Shown: positions 1 through 8,966, counted from the first letter of the stretch. The stretch is DNA of 53,563 bases from Pseudomonadota bacterium (GCA_021781815.1 JAJXWB010000024.1:1-53563), one strand, 5' to 3'. Program-made: numbers and translations. The notes: a model not told the origin generated them from the sequence alone.

Positions 1-77
<77 letters not shown>

Positions 78-244
78 GCTCCGGCGGGCTGTGTAGTGTG
101 CGGCGCCCGTCGCTGTCAATCAGTGTTTGCAGCCGGGCCTTTCACTTGCGTTCCAAGCGGGAGCGGCGCAAGAGTTCGTTCGTCAACCCGCGCCCGCGCC
201 GCCAGTCCGGCCGATGCGGTCGCCTCCAGCCTCCCGGTCCGCCG

Positions 245-541
245 ATGCACGCGCTCGTCTATGTCATTTACCAGGCGCTCGAACTTTACAAATGGGTTAT
301 CATCGTCGTGGCCATCATGTCATGGCTGATCGCTTTCGACGTGGTGAACACCCGCAACGATCTCGTCCGCTCGATCTGGAACGCGCTGAACGCGCTGACC
401 GAGCCGGCGCTGCGGCCAATCCGGCGCTTCATGCCCAATCTCGGCGGCCTCGATATCTCGCCTGTCATCCTGATCTTCGTCATCCTGTTCATCCAGCAGC
501 TCATGGTCGACAGCCTGCGCGGCTCGATGATGGGTTTCTGA
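245..541 (+). CDS. YggT family small membrane protein
   Basis: A 98-residue integral membrane protein of the YggT family. Two hydrophobic segments are visible, about residues 12-32 (VIIVVAIMSWLIAF) and 72-90 (VILIFVILFIQQL). The family motif region between them has LTEPALRPIRRFMP, which is typical of YggT proteins. The open frame continues upstream, but homologues begin at about this Met, and the upstream residues are arginine- and proline-rich like translated noncoding DNA. The DUF167 gene follows after 6 nt, a pairing that recurs in alphaproteobacteria. The biochemical role of YggT is poorly defined; links to osmotic tolerance and cell-shape maintenance have been proposed for the family. 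Confidence 0.88.
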   Translation: MHALVYVIYQALELYKWVIIVVAIMSWLIAFDVVNTRNDLVRSIWNALNALTEPALRPIRRFMPNLGGLDISPVILIFVILFIQQLMVDSLRGSMMGF

Positions 542-547
542 CGCTCG

Positions 548-868
548 ATGGACGTTCCGCCGCCCTGGCGGCCAGGCCCCGGAGGCCTCGTTCTCCATGT
601 GCGCCTGACGCCAAAGGGCGGGCGCGACGGGCTCGATGGCGTTGAAATTCTGGGCGACGGGCGCGCTGTGCTCAAGGCCCGCGTGCGCGCCGTTCCCGAA
701 GACGGCAAGGCCAATGACGCTCTGATCAAACTGATCGCCAAGGCGGCGGGCGTCGCCAATTCAGCGGTAACGGTGAGCGCTGGCCACGCGTCGCGCGTGA
801 AAACGCTGGCGATCGCCGGCGACGCCGAAAAAGCCGTCGCCGCGCTCGCCGTCGCCCTTGCGAAGTGA
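548..868 (+). CDS. DUF167 (YggU-type) protein
   Basis: A 106-residue protein of the DUF167/YggU family. The family signature is clear: LHVRLTPKGGRDGLDG near the N-terminus, then LKARVRAVPEDGKANDALI around residues 44-62, then AGHASRVKTLAI. The molecular function is unknown; the fold is a small alpha/beta domain. It starts 6 nt after the YggT stop and is probably co-transcribed with it. The next gene, mesaconyl-CoA hydratase, starts 57 nt further on and could belong to the same transcript. Confidence 0.9.
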   Translation: MDVPPPWRPGPGGLVLHVRLTPKGGRDGLDGVEILGDGRAVLKARVRAVPEDGKANDALIKLIAKAAGVANSAVTVSAGHASRVKTLAIAGDAEKAVAALAVALAK

Positions 869-925
869 TGTGGCGATTTCCGGCGGTTCGGATTATTGAA
901 CGGCGAACCTGAACGCGGGGCCGAC

Positions 926-1978
926 ATGAAGACGAACGCTGGCAATTTCTTCGAGGATTTCCGGATCGGCCAGACGATCCGCCACGCCACGCCGCGCACG
1001 GTGACGACCGGCGACGTTGCGCTCTATACCGCGCTCTATGGCCCGCGCTTCGCCGTGCAATCGTCGGACGCCTTCGCCGCAGCCATCGGATACCCGCGCG
1101 CGCCCATCGACGATCTGCTCGTGTTCCATATCGTGTTCGGCAAGACGGTGCCGGACATATCGCTCAACGCGGTGGCCAATCTCGGCTATGCGGCCTGCCG
1201 CTTTCTCGCGCCGGTCTACCCCGGCGACACCCTCTCGTCGGTCTCGGAAGTGATCGGCCTCAAGGAAAATTCCAACCGGCAGACCGGCGTCGTCTACGTG
1301 CGCTCGCGCGGGCACAACCAGCACGGCGACGTCGTGCTCGACTACGTGCGCTGGGTTATGGTGCGCAAGCGCGACCCGAACGCGCCGGTCGCCGAGGAGA
1401 AGGTTCCCGAATTGCCGAAGGCGCTGCCCGCCGATTCGCTCGGCGACGCCTGCCCGGAAATTTCCGTGAAGCATTACGATTTCGAACTGGCCGGCGCGAC
1501 GCATCGATTCGCCGAATATCACGCGGGCGAAAAGATCGATCACGTCGATGGCATGACGGTGGAGGAGGCCGAGCACGCCACGGCCACGCGCATGTACCAG
1601 AACACGGCCAAGGTGCATTTCAATCAGCTTTCCGAAGGGCAGGGTCGGTTCGGCCGGCGCCTGATCTACGGCGGCCACGTGATCTCGCTCGCCCGCGCGC
1701 TGTCGTTCAACGGGCTCGCCAACGCTTTCCATATCGCGGCCATCAACGGCGGCCGGCACGTCGCGCCGCTGTTCGCGGGCCTGACGGTGCACGCCTGGAG
1801 CGAGGTGCTGGAGACGGCGGAAATCCCAGGCCGCGACGACGTCGGCGCGCTGCGCCTGCGCACGATCGCGACCAAGGATCATCCGTGCACGCACCTGCCG
1901 CTGCTGCAGGAGAACGGGAAAGATTACGACCCGAGCGTGATTCTGGATCTGGATTACTGGGCGCTGGTTCCGCGGTGA
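926..1978 (+). CDS. mch: Mesaconyl-CoA hydratase (beta-methylmalyl-CoA dehydratase)
   Basis: A 350-residue MaoC-type double hot-dog hydratase that interconverts mesaconyl-C1-CoA and beta-methylmalyl-CoA in the ethylmalonyl-CoA pathway. The N-terminus KTNAGNFFEDFRIGQTI, the middle APIDDLLVFHIVFGKTVPDI and YVRWVMVRKRDPNAP, and the C-terminal half (HVDGMTVEEAEH, GRFGRRLIYGGHVISLAR, SFNGLANA) match the Mch/Mcd enzymes of Methylobacterium and Rhodobacter as I remember them. The length is also typical, about 340-350. The ATG at 926 is chosen because homologues begin this close to the NFFEDF motif; an in-frame TTG lies at 896. No other pathway gene is in the window. The gene is followed by a multi-hairpin element, then by cobT in convergent orientation. 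Confidence 0.9.
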   Translation: MKTNAGNFFEDFRIGQTIRHATPRTVTTGDVALYTALYGPRFAVQSSDAFAAAIGYPRAPIDDLLVFHIVFGKTVPDISLNAVANLGYAACRFLAPVYPGDTLSSVSEVIGLKENSNRQTGVVYVRSRGHNQHGDVVLDYVRWVMVRKRDPNAPVAEEKVPELPKALPADSLGDACPEISVKHYDFELAGATHRFAEYHAGEKIDHVDGMTVEEAEHATATRMYQNTAKVHFNQLSEGQGRFGRRLIYGGHVISLARALSFNGLANAFHIAAINGGRHVAPLFAGLTVHAWSEVLETAEIPGRDDVGALRLRTIATKDHPCTHLPLLQENGKDYDPSVILDLDYWALVPR

Positions 1979-1983
1979 GGGCT

Positions 1984-2030
1984 GGACCGCGCGTCTTCAG
2001 ACGCGCAGCGAGCCTGAAGGCTCGCGGTCC
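1984..2030. repeat. Branched palindromic element between convergent genes
   Basis: A 47-bp element lies between the convergent mch and cobT genes. An outer stem GGACCGC (1984-1990) pairs with GCGGTCC (2024-2030). It encloses two hairpins: GCGTC-TTCA-GACGC (1991-2004) and GCGAGCC-TGAA-GGCTCGC (2008-2025). The inner hairpin shares two bases with the outer stem. The loops TTCA and TGAA are complementary. It resembles dispersed intergenic palindromic repeats of Rhizobiales, but only one copy was noticed here. It could act as a bidirectional transcript end, although there is no T-tract. Confidence 0.7.
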
Positions 2031-2035
2031 GATGT

Positions 2036-3985
2036 TCACCGCCCCGCGATCTGCACGCGCCCTGCCGGGCCGCCTGATTTCTGCGCCGGCTTCGGCGGCG
2101 GGGCTCGCTTGACGGGCGGCGCGGGCGTCGCCTTCTCGTCGAACAATTCCGCCAGCTTTTCCGTCATCGCGCCGCCGAGTTCTTCCGCATCGACGATCGT
2201 GACCGCGCGCTTGTAATAGCGCGTGACATCGTGGCCGATGCCGATGGCGATCAGCTCGACCGGCGAGCGGTTCTCGATCTCGTCGATGATGTGGCGCAGG
2301 TGGCGCTCGAGATAATTGCCGGGATTGACCGACAACGTGGAATCATCGACCGGCGCGCCGTCGGAAATCATCATGAGGATGCGGCGCTGCTCCGGCCGAT
2401 GCACGAGCCGGCGATGCGCCCAGTCGAGCGCCTCGCCGTCGATGTTCTCCTTGAGCAGTCCCTCGCGCATCATCAGCCCGAGATTTCTGCGGGCGCGGCG
2501 CCAGGGCGCGTCGGCTGACTTGTAGATGATGTGGCGCAGATCGTTGAGACGGCCGGGCGCCGGCGGCTTGCCCGCCTGCAGCCAGGCCTCGCGCGACTGC
2601 CCGCCCTTCCACGCCCGCGTCGTGAAGCCGAGAATCTCGACCTTCACGCCGCAACGCTCCAGCGTGCGGGCAAGAATGTCGGCGCAGGTGGCGGCGACGG
2701 TGATCGGGCGCCCGCGCATCGAGCCGGAATTGTCGAGCAGGAGCGTGACGACGGTGTCGCGAAAATCCGTGTCCTTCTCGTGCTTGAAGGAGAGCGGCTG
2801 CTGCGGGTCGATGACGACGCGCGACAGGCGGGCCGGATCCAGGATGCCTTCTTCGAGATCGAAATCCCACGAGCGATTCTGCTGCGCCATCAGCCGGCGC
2901 TGAAGGCGGTTGGCGAGGCGACCGACGACGGAGGAAAGACTCGACAATTGCTTGTCGAGATAGGCGCGCAGCCGTTCAAGCTCCTCCGGGTCGCACAGCT
3001 CCTCCGCCTGCACAATCTCATCGTATTTATGCGTGAACGCCTTGTAATCCGGCCCGCGCCGGTCGGCGCCATGCACGGGGGGGCGACGCGATTCGGCGGC
3101 TTCCTCGGCGTCGCCGGGATTGGCTTCCTCCGGAAATTCGCCTGTTGGCGCATCGGCGGCGTCGGTCTCGCCATCCTCCATCTCATCGTCGGAATCGGCG
3201 GTCTTCTCCATCTGCCGGGAGTCGCCGTCAGCGTCCTGTTCGTCGCCGGAATCCTCCTCGCTCTCTGAATTGTCCGAATCGTCTTTAGATTCTTCGTCGC
3301 TGTCTTCTGCGTCGGCGGAGGCGTCGTCAGCCATGTCGAGCGCGCTGAGCACGCTGTGCACGACGCGGCCGAAAGCGCGCTGGTCCTCGATCGAGGCGGA
3401 CAGGCGGTCGAGTTCAGCGCCGGCGCGCTCCTCGACGAAGGGGCGCCAGAGATCGACGACGCCCTGCGCGTTCTTCGGGATGGGCGCCCCGGTCAGGCGC
3501 TCGCGCACCATCAGGGCCAGCGCGTCTTCGAGCGGCGCATCGGCGCGGTCCGAAATATCAGCGTAATTGCCGCGACTGTAGCGATCGTCGAGCATGGCGC
3601 CGAGATTGGCGGCGACGCCTTCCATGCGGCGCGCGCCGATGGCCTCGACCCGCGCCTGTTCGACCGCCTCGAAGACACCGCGGGAGGCCGCGCCATGGGG
3701 GACGATGCGGCGATGGACCGAATCGTCGTGGCAGGCGAGCCGCAGGGCCAGCGAATCAGAATAGCCGCGTACGATTGCGGCGTCGCGCGCGGAAAGCTTG
3801 CGCGGCGGCTCCGGCAGGCGCGCCTTGGCGTTTTCGCCTGTCCCGATCACGGATGGACGATCGGCGGAAAACGTCACTTCGAGCGCGGGCGTTCGCGCCA
3901 TGGCGCGCATGCAGGACGCAACCGCGCGTTTGAACGGTTCCTGCGGAGCTTCCTTGGACGATGCGGGCTTGCGGTTGGAGGTCAC
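2036..3985 (-). CDS. cobT: Cobaltochelatase subunit CobT
   Basis: A 649-residue large subunit of the AAA+/VWA part of aerobic cobaltochelatase, which with CobS and CobN inserts cobalt into hydrogenobyrinic acid a,c-diamide. Visible parts are the N-terminal CobT region ([19 protein letters not shown]), a very acidic linker at about residues 219-280, and a C-terminal VWA domain with MIDAS DNSGSM at 418-423 and later ISDGAP. The start is the GTG at 3985: an AGGGA ribosome site sits 4 nt upstream, the CobS stop is 23 nt upstream, and the family N-terminus aligns here. The longer frame runs into cobS and has no suitable start. The C-terminus carries a Pro/Lys-rich tail of about 30 residues. Co-transcribed with cobS. 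Confidence 0.95.
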   Translation of the reverse strand: MTSNRKPASSKEAPQEPFKRAVASCMRAMARTPALEVTFSADRPSVIGTGENAKARLPEPPRKLSARDAAIVRGYSDSLALRLACHDDSVHRRIVPHGAASRGVFEAVEQARVEAIGARRMEGVAANLGAMLDDRYSRGNYADISDRADAPLEDALALMVRERLTGAPIPKNAQGVVDLWRPFVEERAGAELDRLSASIEDQRAFGRVVHSVLSALDMADDASADAEDSDEESKDDSDNSESEEDSGDEQDADGDSRQMEKTADSDDEMEDGETDAADAPTGEFPEEANPGDAEEAAESRRPPVHGADRRGPDYKAFTHKYDEIVQAEELCDPEELERLRAYLDKQLSSLSSVVGRLANRLQRRLMAQQNRSWDFDLEEGILDPARLSRVVIDPQQPLSFKHEKDTDFRDTVVTLLLDNSGSMRGRPITVAATCADILARTLERCGVKVEILGFTTRAWKGGQSREAWLQAGKPPAPGRLNDLRHIIYKSADAPWRRARRNLGLMMREGLLKENIDGEALDWAHRRLVHRPEQRRILMMISDGAPVDDSTLSVNPGNYLERHLRHIIDEIENRSPVELIAIGIGHDVTRYYKRAVTIVDAEELGGAMTEKLAELFDEKATPAPPVKRAPPPKPAQKSGGPAGRVQIAGR

Positions 3986-4008
3986 GCGGTCCCTGCCTGT
4001 GCGGCGCT

Positions 4009-5010
4009 TTACGTCATCACCACATTCACTGCGCTCTCCGGCAATTCCTTGCCGAAACAGCGTTGATAGAATTCCGCGACCAGCGCGCGCTCGAGTTCGT
4101 CGCACTTGTTGAGGAAGGTCAGCCGGAAGGCAAATCCGATATCGCCGAATATTTCGGCGTTCTCGGCCCAGGTGATGACCGTGCGCGGGCTCATGACGGT
4201 CGACAGGTCGCCGGCCATGAAGGCGTTGCGCGTGAGATCGGCGACACGCACCATTTTCGAGACGGTGTCGCGGCCCTCTTTCGTCCGGTCATAGGACTTC
4301 ACCTTGGCCCGGACGATGTCGGCTTCCTTGTCGTGCGGCAGATAATTGAGGGTGACGACGATCGACCAGCGGTCCATCTGGCCCTGATTGATCTGCTGTG
4401 TGCCGTGATAGAGGCCGGACGTGTCGCCAAGGCCGACGGTGTTGGCGGTCGCGAACAGGCGGAACGACGGGTTTGGCCGGATCACGCGGTTCTGGTCGAG
4501 CAAGGTAAGGCGGCCCGACACTTCAAGAACGCGCTGGATGACGAACATCACATCGGGCCGGCCGGCGTCATACTCGTCAAAACAGAGCGCGACGTTGTTC
4601 TGCAGCGCCCAGGGCAGGATGCCGTCGCGGAATTCGGTGACCTGCTTGCCGTCCTTCAGAACGATCGCGTCCTTGCCGACCAGATCGATGCGCGAGATGT
4701 GGCTGTCCAGATTCACACGCACGCACGGCCAGTTGAGGCGCGCGGCCACCTGCTCGATATGAGTCGATTTGCCGGTGCCGTGGTAGCCGGTGACCATCAC
4801 GCGCCGGTTGCGGGCGAAACCGGCGAGAATCGCCAGCGTCGTCTCTCGGTCGAACAGATAGTCCGGGTCGAGGTCCGGCACGTGCTCGTCGGCCTGGGCG
4901 AAGGCTGGAACTTCCATGTCGGTGTCGATGCCGAACAATTGACGCACCGATACTTTGATGTCCGGCTGCGAACCGACGTAATCCCGGTTCATTTCGCTGG
5001 CGACTTGCAT
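4009..5010 (-). CDS. cobS: Cobaltochelatase subunit CobS
   Basis: The AAA+ ATPase subunit of aerobic cobaltochelatase, 333 residues, close to the usual 330. Walker A is GYHGTGKS at residues 75-82 and Walker B is LCFDEYD at about 142-148. The characteristic motifs [35 protein letters not shown] and [12 protein letters not shown] are all present. The ATG at 5010 is preferred because GGAGG lies 4 nt upstream; an earlier ATG at 5049 would add 13 non-conserved residues. CobS forms the hexameric ring that works with CobT. Its gene sits 78 nt downstream of a J-domain gene and 23 nt upstream of cobT, so the three form a likely operon. Confidence 0.96.
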   Translation of the reverse strand: MQVASEMNRDYVGSQPDIKVSVRQLFGIDTDMEVPAFAQADEHVPDLDPDYLFDRETTLAILAGFARNRRVMVTGYHGTGKSTHIEQVAARLNWPCVRVNLDSHISRIDLVGKDAIVLKDGKQVTEFRDGILPWALQNNVALCFDEYDAGRPDVMFVIQRVLEVSGRLTLLDQNRVIRPNPSFRLFATANTVGLGDTSGLYHGTQQINQGQMDRWSIVVTLNYLPHDKEADIVRAKVKSYDRTKEGRDTVSKMVRVADLTRNAFMAGDLSTVMSPRTVITWAENAEIFGDIGFAFRLTFLNKCDELERALVAEFYQRCFGKELPESAVNVVMT

Positions 5011-5088
5011 CCATCCTCCGATCCGCCGACCGAGTCCGGACGACGACAATCCTTCGCGGCCCCGCGCGCATATCGACCTGGTCGGGCG

Positions 5089-5685
5089 TCAGGCGAGTTT
5101 GGCCGCCCGCAGATAATTATAGGCCCGAATGATCTCGCGCAATTTGTCCTCGCTCGACCGGTCGCCGCCATTGGCGTCGGGGTGGAGGCGCTTCACGAGT
5201 TCCTTGTAGCGCGCCTTGATCGCCGGGGCGTCGGCGGTCTCGTCGAGACCGAGCGCGCCAAGCGCCTTCATGGCTGCTATGCCGTAAGCGGGACGGGTCG
5301 GCTCGACCGGTCGGCGGCCCCTCCGCTCGCCGAACATGCCGAGCGGATCGCGGACGGTCGAGGGGTCTTCCCGGAACGCCCGTCCGGCGCGGTTGACGCC
5401 CATCGCCCAGGTCGGACGATGGCCGATCGTGTCGTCCTTCATCCAGCGGGCCATCGCGTCGTCGGTCATCCCGTCGAAATAATTGTACGCGGAATTGTAC
5501 TCGCGGACGTGGTCGAGGCAGAAACAGAAGTATTGTCCCTCCCGCAGCCGGCCCATGGGCGCGCGAAACTCGCCCGCGCCCAGGCAACCGGGAAAGTCGC
5601 AAACGATTCGCGGCGCGCCCGGTTCGTCGCGGCGCGCCTGACGCTTGACCCGGATGCGGTCGAAGATGGGCGAATTCAAATCCAT
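5089..5685 (-). CDS. J-domain (DnaJ-like) protein upstream of cobS
   Basis: A 198-residue protein whose C-terminal 60 residues form a J domain: ALGALGLDETADAPAIKARYKEL followed by HPD at 168-170 and EIIRAYNYLR. HPD is the tripeptide that stimulates Hsp70 ATPase. The N-terminal half has a cysteine pattern C29-x4-C34 and C54-x-C56 near H59, plausibly a metal site, plus conserved-looking aromatic stretches (YNYFDGM, RPTWAMG). It lacks the G/F region and zinc fingers of classical DnaJ. The start at 5685 gives the N-terminus MDLNSPIFDRIRVK; the longer frame is noncoding in character. Its place as first gene before cobST suggests a co-chaperone for assembly of the chelatase or another complex, which is inference. 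Confidence 0.88.
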   Translation of the reverse strand: MDLNSPIFDRIRVKRQARRDEPGAPRIVCDFPGCLGAGEFRAPMGRLREGQYFCFCLDHVREYNSAYNYFDGMTDDAMARWMKDDTIGHRPTWAMGVNRAGRAFREDPSTVRDPLGMFGERRGRRPVEPTRPAYGIAAMKALGALGLDETADAPAIKARYKELVKRLHPDANGGDRSSEDKLREIIRAYNYLRAAKLA

Positions 5686-5786
5686 GGGCCGATCATTATG
5701 AGTTGTTCGGGGCTCGCCGCAAGGCGAAGATGCGGATAAAATTGATCCGGCTCGCGCGGTCCATGCGCACACCAGGAGATCAGTCC

Positions 5787-6080
5787 GTGAATCACAGGGC
5801 GGAGTCGGCAAAGGAACGGATAACGGCGGCGCTCAAGTCCGCACTGACGCCCGTTTCGCTCGAAGTGATCGACGATTCGCATCGCCACGCCGATCATTTC
5901 GTTCATCCGGGCGGCGCCGGCCACCAGGGCGAAACTCATTTCACCGTGAAGATCGTGTCGCCGGCCTTCATCGGCAAGAGCCGGGTCGAGCGTCATCGTG
6001 CGATCAATGAGGCGCTTGCGCGCGAACTCGCAACCGGACTGCATGCGCTCGCCATCCATGCGAAGGCGCCGGGAGAGTAG
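5787..6080 (+). CDS. BolA family protein
   Basis: A 97-residue BolA-like protein. The family core is clear: SAKERITAALKSALTPVSLEVIDDSH, then HFTVKIVSPAFIGKSRVERHRAINEAL and LHALAIHAKAP. The invariant histidine of the C-terminal helix region is present in ALAIHAKAP. BolA proteins bind monothiol glutaredoxins and [2Fe-2S] clusters and act in iron-sulfur trafficking or transcription. The GTG at 5787 is chosen because AGGAG lies 8 nt upstream; an ATG at 5763 is an alternative adding 8 residues. It is divergent from the J-domain/cobST operon and ends 3 nt before the convergent thioesterase gene. Confidence 0.88.
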   Translation: MNHRAESAKERITAALKSALTPVSLEVIDDSHRHADHFVHPGGAGHQGETHFTVKIVSPAFIGKSRVERHRAINEALARELATGLHALAIHAKAPGE

Positions 6081-6083
6081 CGG

Positions 6084-6503
6084 CTATTTCAGCCGGTCCG
6101 CCGAAATGATCTGGAACACGCCGGCGGCGCGCAAAACCGGCTTGCCGTCCGCATAGATCATGCCGCTGGAATGGCACAGCGACCGGCCCATGCGATCGAT
6201 GCGGCCCCGTCCTTCCATCCAGGAGCCGAGCGGCGCCGGGCTGAGGTAGTCGAGACCGAGATGAACGGTCACGAGCGTCAGTCTCGGCTTCGTGGTCAGC
6301 GCGATCACGCGCAGCAGATGAACGTCGGCAAGCGCGGCGAGGACGGCGCCGTGACATTGCCCGATGCGATTGGTGTGGTGCTCCTCGACCCGCATGCCCA
6401 AGCGATAGGCCTCGCCCTCGCCGGATTCATACAGGCGCCCGATGAGGTCCATATATGGGCTCGAATGGTCAGTCGGCGCAAAGCCTTCAGGGGCGGCGGT
6501 CAT
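6084..6503 (-). CDS. PaaI-like hot-dog thioesterase
   Basis: A 139-residue single hot-dog-fold protein of the PaaI/YbgC thioesterase type. The catalytic-helix region reads NRIGQCHGAVLAALADVHLL, equivalent to the N-x-x-G-x-x-H-G-G pattern with the second Gly changed to Ala. TLVTVHLGLDYLSPAPLG and GRIDRMGRSLCHSSGMIY form the usual strands. It likely hydrolyses an acyl-CoA, but the substrate cannot be read from sequence. It is convergent with the BolA gene and stands alone on its strand. Its 5' side opens into a 314-bp noncoding stretch. Confidence 0.85.
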   Translation of the reverse strand: MTAAPEGFAPTDHSSPYMDLIGRLYESGEGEAYRLGMRVEEHHTNRIGQCHGAVLAALADVHLLRVIALTTKPRLTLVTVHLGLDYLSPAPLGSWMEGRGRIDRMGRSLCHSSGMIYADGKPVLRAAGVFQIISADRLK

Positions 6504-6817
6504 GCGGATTTCGTCTCCGCCGCCGATATCTTCTGCATCAATCTCTCCCTGCCCTGACGTTCGGGCGCTGGCCGCGCCGTCTGGACCGGCGCATCGCCAA
6601 AAAAGGGCGGCCGCGCGACGTCGGCGCTACGAAAAGACGCCCATCGGGCACAAGGTGTGGATCGGGGTTCATCACGGGTCGTGATCGAAACCGACGACAG
6701 GTTGCGCGTCAACCCCGGAGCTGGCGCTCTTGCCATGGCGGCGAGATGCGCGACATTCTATCCAAGCGCCTCGCGTCCGGGGGCGGGGCGACGAGGCGAC
6801 GCTGATCCGAGGCCGAA
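6504..6817. other. Noncoding stretch between divergent thioesterase and L,D-transpeptidase genes
   Basis: A 314-bp region between two divergent genes; it should hold both promoters. One small inverted repeat, ATCACG-GGT-CGTGAT at 6671-6685, lies about 130 nt before the transpeptidase start and could be an operator. No convincing sigma-70 hexamer pair, RNA gene or conserved short protein was seen. Short open frames on either strand have the composition of translated noncoding DNA. Confidence 0.5.
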
Positions 6818-7639
6818 ATGCTGATTGAACGTCGTATGGTGATTGCCGGGCTGCTTGCCTGCGCGGGCGGAGGGGTTCGCGCCGCGTCGCCGACCGAGGA
6901 CGCGCGTTCGCTTTACGGGCCGGTCGAGGGCGAACCTTTTCCCGTCCCTGCGGTCAATCTTTCGCGAATCGGGCGCGCTTTCTTCAGAGCGCAGGTTTCC
7001 TATCCTACGCGCGAGCCAGCCGGGACGATCGTGATCGATCCGCGTCGCCATTACCTCTATCTCGTCAACGGCGACGGCACGGCGATGCGTTACGGCGTCG
7101 GGGTTGGGCGTCAGGGGTTCGCCTGGTCTGGCACGGCGACGATCAACAGCAAGCAGGAATGGCCGGACTGGTACCCGCCGAAGGAAATGCTGGAGCGCCA
7201 GCCCGAACTCATGGAGAAGATGCGGACGCTGCAATCGGGCATCGGCATGCCCGGCGGTCCTCGCAATCCGCTCGGCGCCCGCGCGATGTACCTCTGGCAG
7301 AACAACAAGGACACGCTCTATCGAATCCACGGCACCACCGAGCCGTGGACAATCGGCACCAATGCGTCATCCGGATGTATTCGCATGATCAATCAGGACG
7401 CGATCGACCTCTACGAGCGCGCGCCGATCGGCGCGCGCGTGATCGTACTCGGCTCCGGCGCACAGGGCGACATCCAGGTCGGAGATCAGCAACAAGGGCG
7501 CCGGCGGGGGCCCGGACGGGTCGTAACCGAAGACGCGCCGGAGACGGATCCTGCGCCGGCTCCGGCGCGCGTCTCTCCCAAGCCGAACCTGCTCCAGTCG
7601 ATCTTCGGGCGCGACCCTTCCGCCTATGGGCGTTATTAG
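6818..7639 (+). CDS. L,D-transpeptidase (YkuD domain), exported
   Basis: A 273-residue ErfK/YbiS-type L,D-transpeptidase. The catalytic motif H171-G-T-T then SSGC(187)IRM is intact, so it should form 3-3 peptidoglycan cross-links or attach proteins to peptidoglycan in the periplasm. A hydrophobic N-terminal stretch after RR (ERRMVIAGLLACAGG) looks like a signal peptide, with cleavage near VRA-A. The YkuD core runs from TIVIDPRRHYLYLV (about 70) to RVIVLG. The last 50 residues are a Gln/Arg/Pro-rich tail that is probably disordered. It is convergent with the thiolase gene, 15 nt apart. A D,D-carboxypeptidase gene 1.4 kb away makes the tetrapeptides that such enzymes use. Confidence 0.93.
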   Translation: MLIERRMVIAGLLACAGGGVRAASPTEDARSLYGPVEGEPFPVPAVNLSRIGRAFFRAQVSYPTREPAGTIVIDPRRHYLYLVNGDGTAMRYGVGVGRQGFAWSGTATINSKQEWPDWYPPKEMLERQPELMEKMRTLQSGIGMPGGPRNPLGARAMYLWQNNKDTLYRIHGTTEPWTIGTNASSGCIRMINQDAIDLYERAPIGARVIVLGSGAQGDIQVGDQQQGRRRGPGRVVTEDAPETDPAPAPARVSPKPNLLQSIFGRDPSAYGRY

Positions 7640-7654
7640 GCCGCCATCGCGAGA

Positions 7655-8824
7655 TCAGCGCAGCCGTTCGAGCACGCTGACATAGTTGGCGACGGCGGCG
7701 CCGCCCATGTTGAAGACGCCGCCGAGTTTCGCGCCCTCGACCTGCATTCCCTCGGGGGCCTCGTCGCAGAGCTGCATCGCAGTCAACACATGCATGGACA
7801 CGCCGGTCGCGCCGATCGGATGCCCCTTGGCTTTCAGGCCGCCCGACGGGTTGACTGGCAGCCGCCCTTCCATCGTCGTAATGCCATCCTTGATCACGTC
7901 GGCGCCGCGGCCCTTCGGCGCTAGCCCCATCGCCTCATATTCGATCAGCTCGGCCACCGTGAAGCAGTCGTGCGTCTCGACGAAGGACAGATCGTCGAGG
8001 CCGACGCCGGCCTGCGCCAGCGCGCGCCGCCAGGCGACTGTGCAGCCCTCGAAATCGAGAATGTCACGCTTTGACATCGGCAGAAAATCCTGCGCGTGCG
8101 CGTTGGCGCGGAACATGACGGCGCGCGGCGCGGCGATAGCCGTGTCGATGTCGGCGATGACGACAGCGGCGGCGCCGTCCGAGACGAGCGAGCAGTCCGT
8201 GCGCTTCAGCGGTCCGGCGACGAAGGGGTTCTTCTCGCTCTCGGTGCGGCAGAATTCATAGCCGAAGTCCTTGCGCATCTGCGCATAGGGATTGTGCACG
8301 CCGTTCCTGTGGTTTTTCGCCGCAATCATGGCGAGCGCGTCGGACTGGTCGCCGTATTTCTGGAAATATGCGGCTGCAATCTTGCCGAAGACGCCGGCGA
8401 AACCGCCGACAGTGTCGCCGTCCTCGGGCAGATAGGACGCGCGCAGGAGGTTTCTTCCGACTTCGGCGCCGGGCGTGCGGGTCATCTGCTCGACGCCGAC
8501 CACCAGCACGCGCCGGGCGCGACCGGCCTCGACCGTCTTGATCGCGGTATGGACGGCCGCAGATCCGGTCGCGCAGGCGTTCTCGACGCGCGTCGCCGGT
8601 TTGAAGCGCAACGCGGGATTGGCCTGGAGCACCAGAGCGGCGGTGAAGTCCTGCGGGCTGAAACCGGCGTTGAAATGTCCGAGCACGATCTCGTCGATTT
8701 CGCTGGCGTCGAGACCGGCGTGCGCGAGCGCGCCATCAGCGGCCTTCACGATCAGGCTCTCAACCGTCTCGTTGTCGAACTTGCCAAAGGGCAGATGCGC
8801 CCATCCGATGATCGCCGCCGTCAT
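7655..8824 (-). CDS. Thiolase-fold acetyl-CoA acetyltransferase (SCP2-thiolase type)
   Basis: A 389-residue thiolase of the SCP-x/lipid-transfer subgroup. The acylated cysteine is C84 in ENACATGSAA, and the GHP histidine is H335 in KGHPIGATG. The C-terminal cysteine motif of classical thiolases is replaced by GGVFNMGGAAVANYV, which is normal in this subgroup. It could act in beta-oxidation or in condensing short acyl-CoAs; no partner gene is adjacent. The ATG at 8824 has GAGG 8 nt upstream and begins MTAAIIGWAHLPFG, as in homologues. It stands alone between convergent and divergent neighbours. Confidence 0.87.
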   Translation of the reverse strand: MTAAIIGWAHLPFGKFDNETVESLIVKAADGALAHAGLDASEIDEIVLGHFNAGFSPQDFTAALVLQANPALRFKPATRVENACATGSAAVHTAIKTVEAGRARRVLVVGVEQMTRTPGAEVGRNLLRASYLPEDGDTVGGFAGVFGKIAAAYFQKYGDQSDALAMIAAKNHRNGVHNPYAQMRKDFGYEFCRTESEKNPFVAGPLKRTDCSLVSDGAAAVVIADIDTAIAAPRAVMFRANAHAQDFLPMSKRDILDFEGCTVAWRRALAQAGVGLDDLSFVETHDCFTVAELIEYEAMGLAPKGRGADVIKDGITTMEGRLPVNPSGGLKAKGHPIGATGVSMHVLTAMQLCDEAPEGMQVEGAKLGGVFNMGGAAVANYVSVLERLR

Positions 8825-8948
8825 GATCGTTTCCTCGTTGTTGCGGGCCGCGCGCGCCGTGCAACGATGGCGCAAGCCAGGCCACGAAATCGCCTCATGC
8901 GTGCATTCTAAGCGCCGGAGCGCCCCTCCGCCAGTACGCCGCGGGCGC

Positions 8949-8966
8949 GCGGGCGCCGGCGCCCGC
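8949..8966. repeat. 18-bp perfect GC palindrome upstream of the D,D-carboxypeptidase gene
   Basis: GCGGGCGCC followed by its exact reverse complement GGCGCCCGC, with no spacer. It lies 50 nt before the ATG at 9017, between that gene and the divergent thiolase gene. It may be a regulatory site or simply GC-rich low-complexity DNA. Confidence 0.4.

Noticed and set aside
893-1894. A 333-codon open frame on the minus strand opposite mesaconyl-CoA hydratase
   Set aside because: It mirrors a confidently identified gene, is rich in Arg/His/Ala as expected from the antisense of GC-rich codons, and shows no family motif.
3961-5739. A 592-codon open frame on the plus strand opposite cobS and the J-domain gene
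   Set aside because: It spans two real genes and the spacer between them on the other strand; no recognisable domain.
6500-6736. A 78-codon minus-strand frame upstream of the thioesterase gene
   Set aside because: Overlaps the start region, lacks a ribosome site and has noncoding-like composition.
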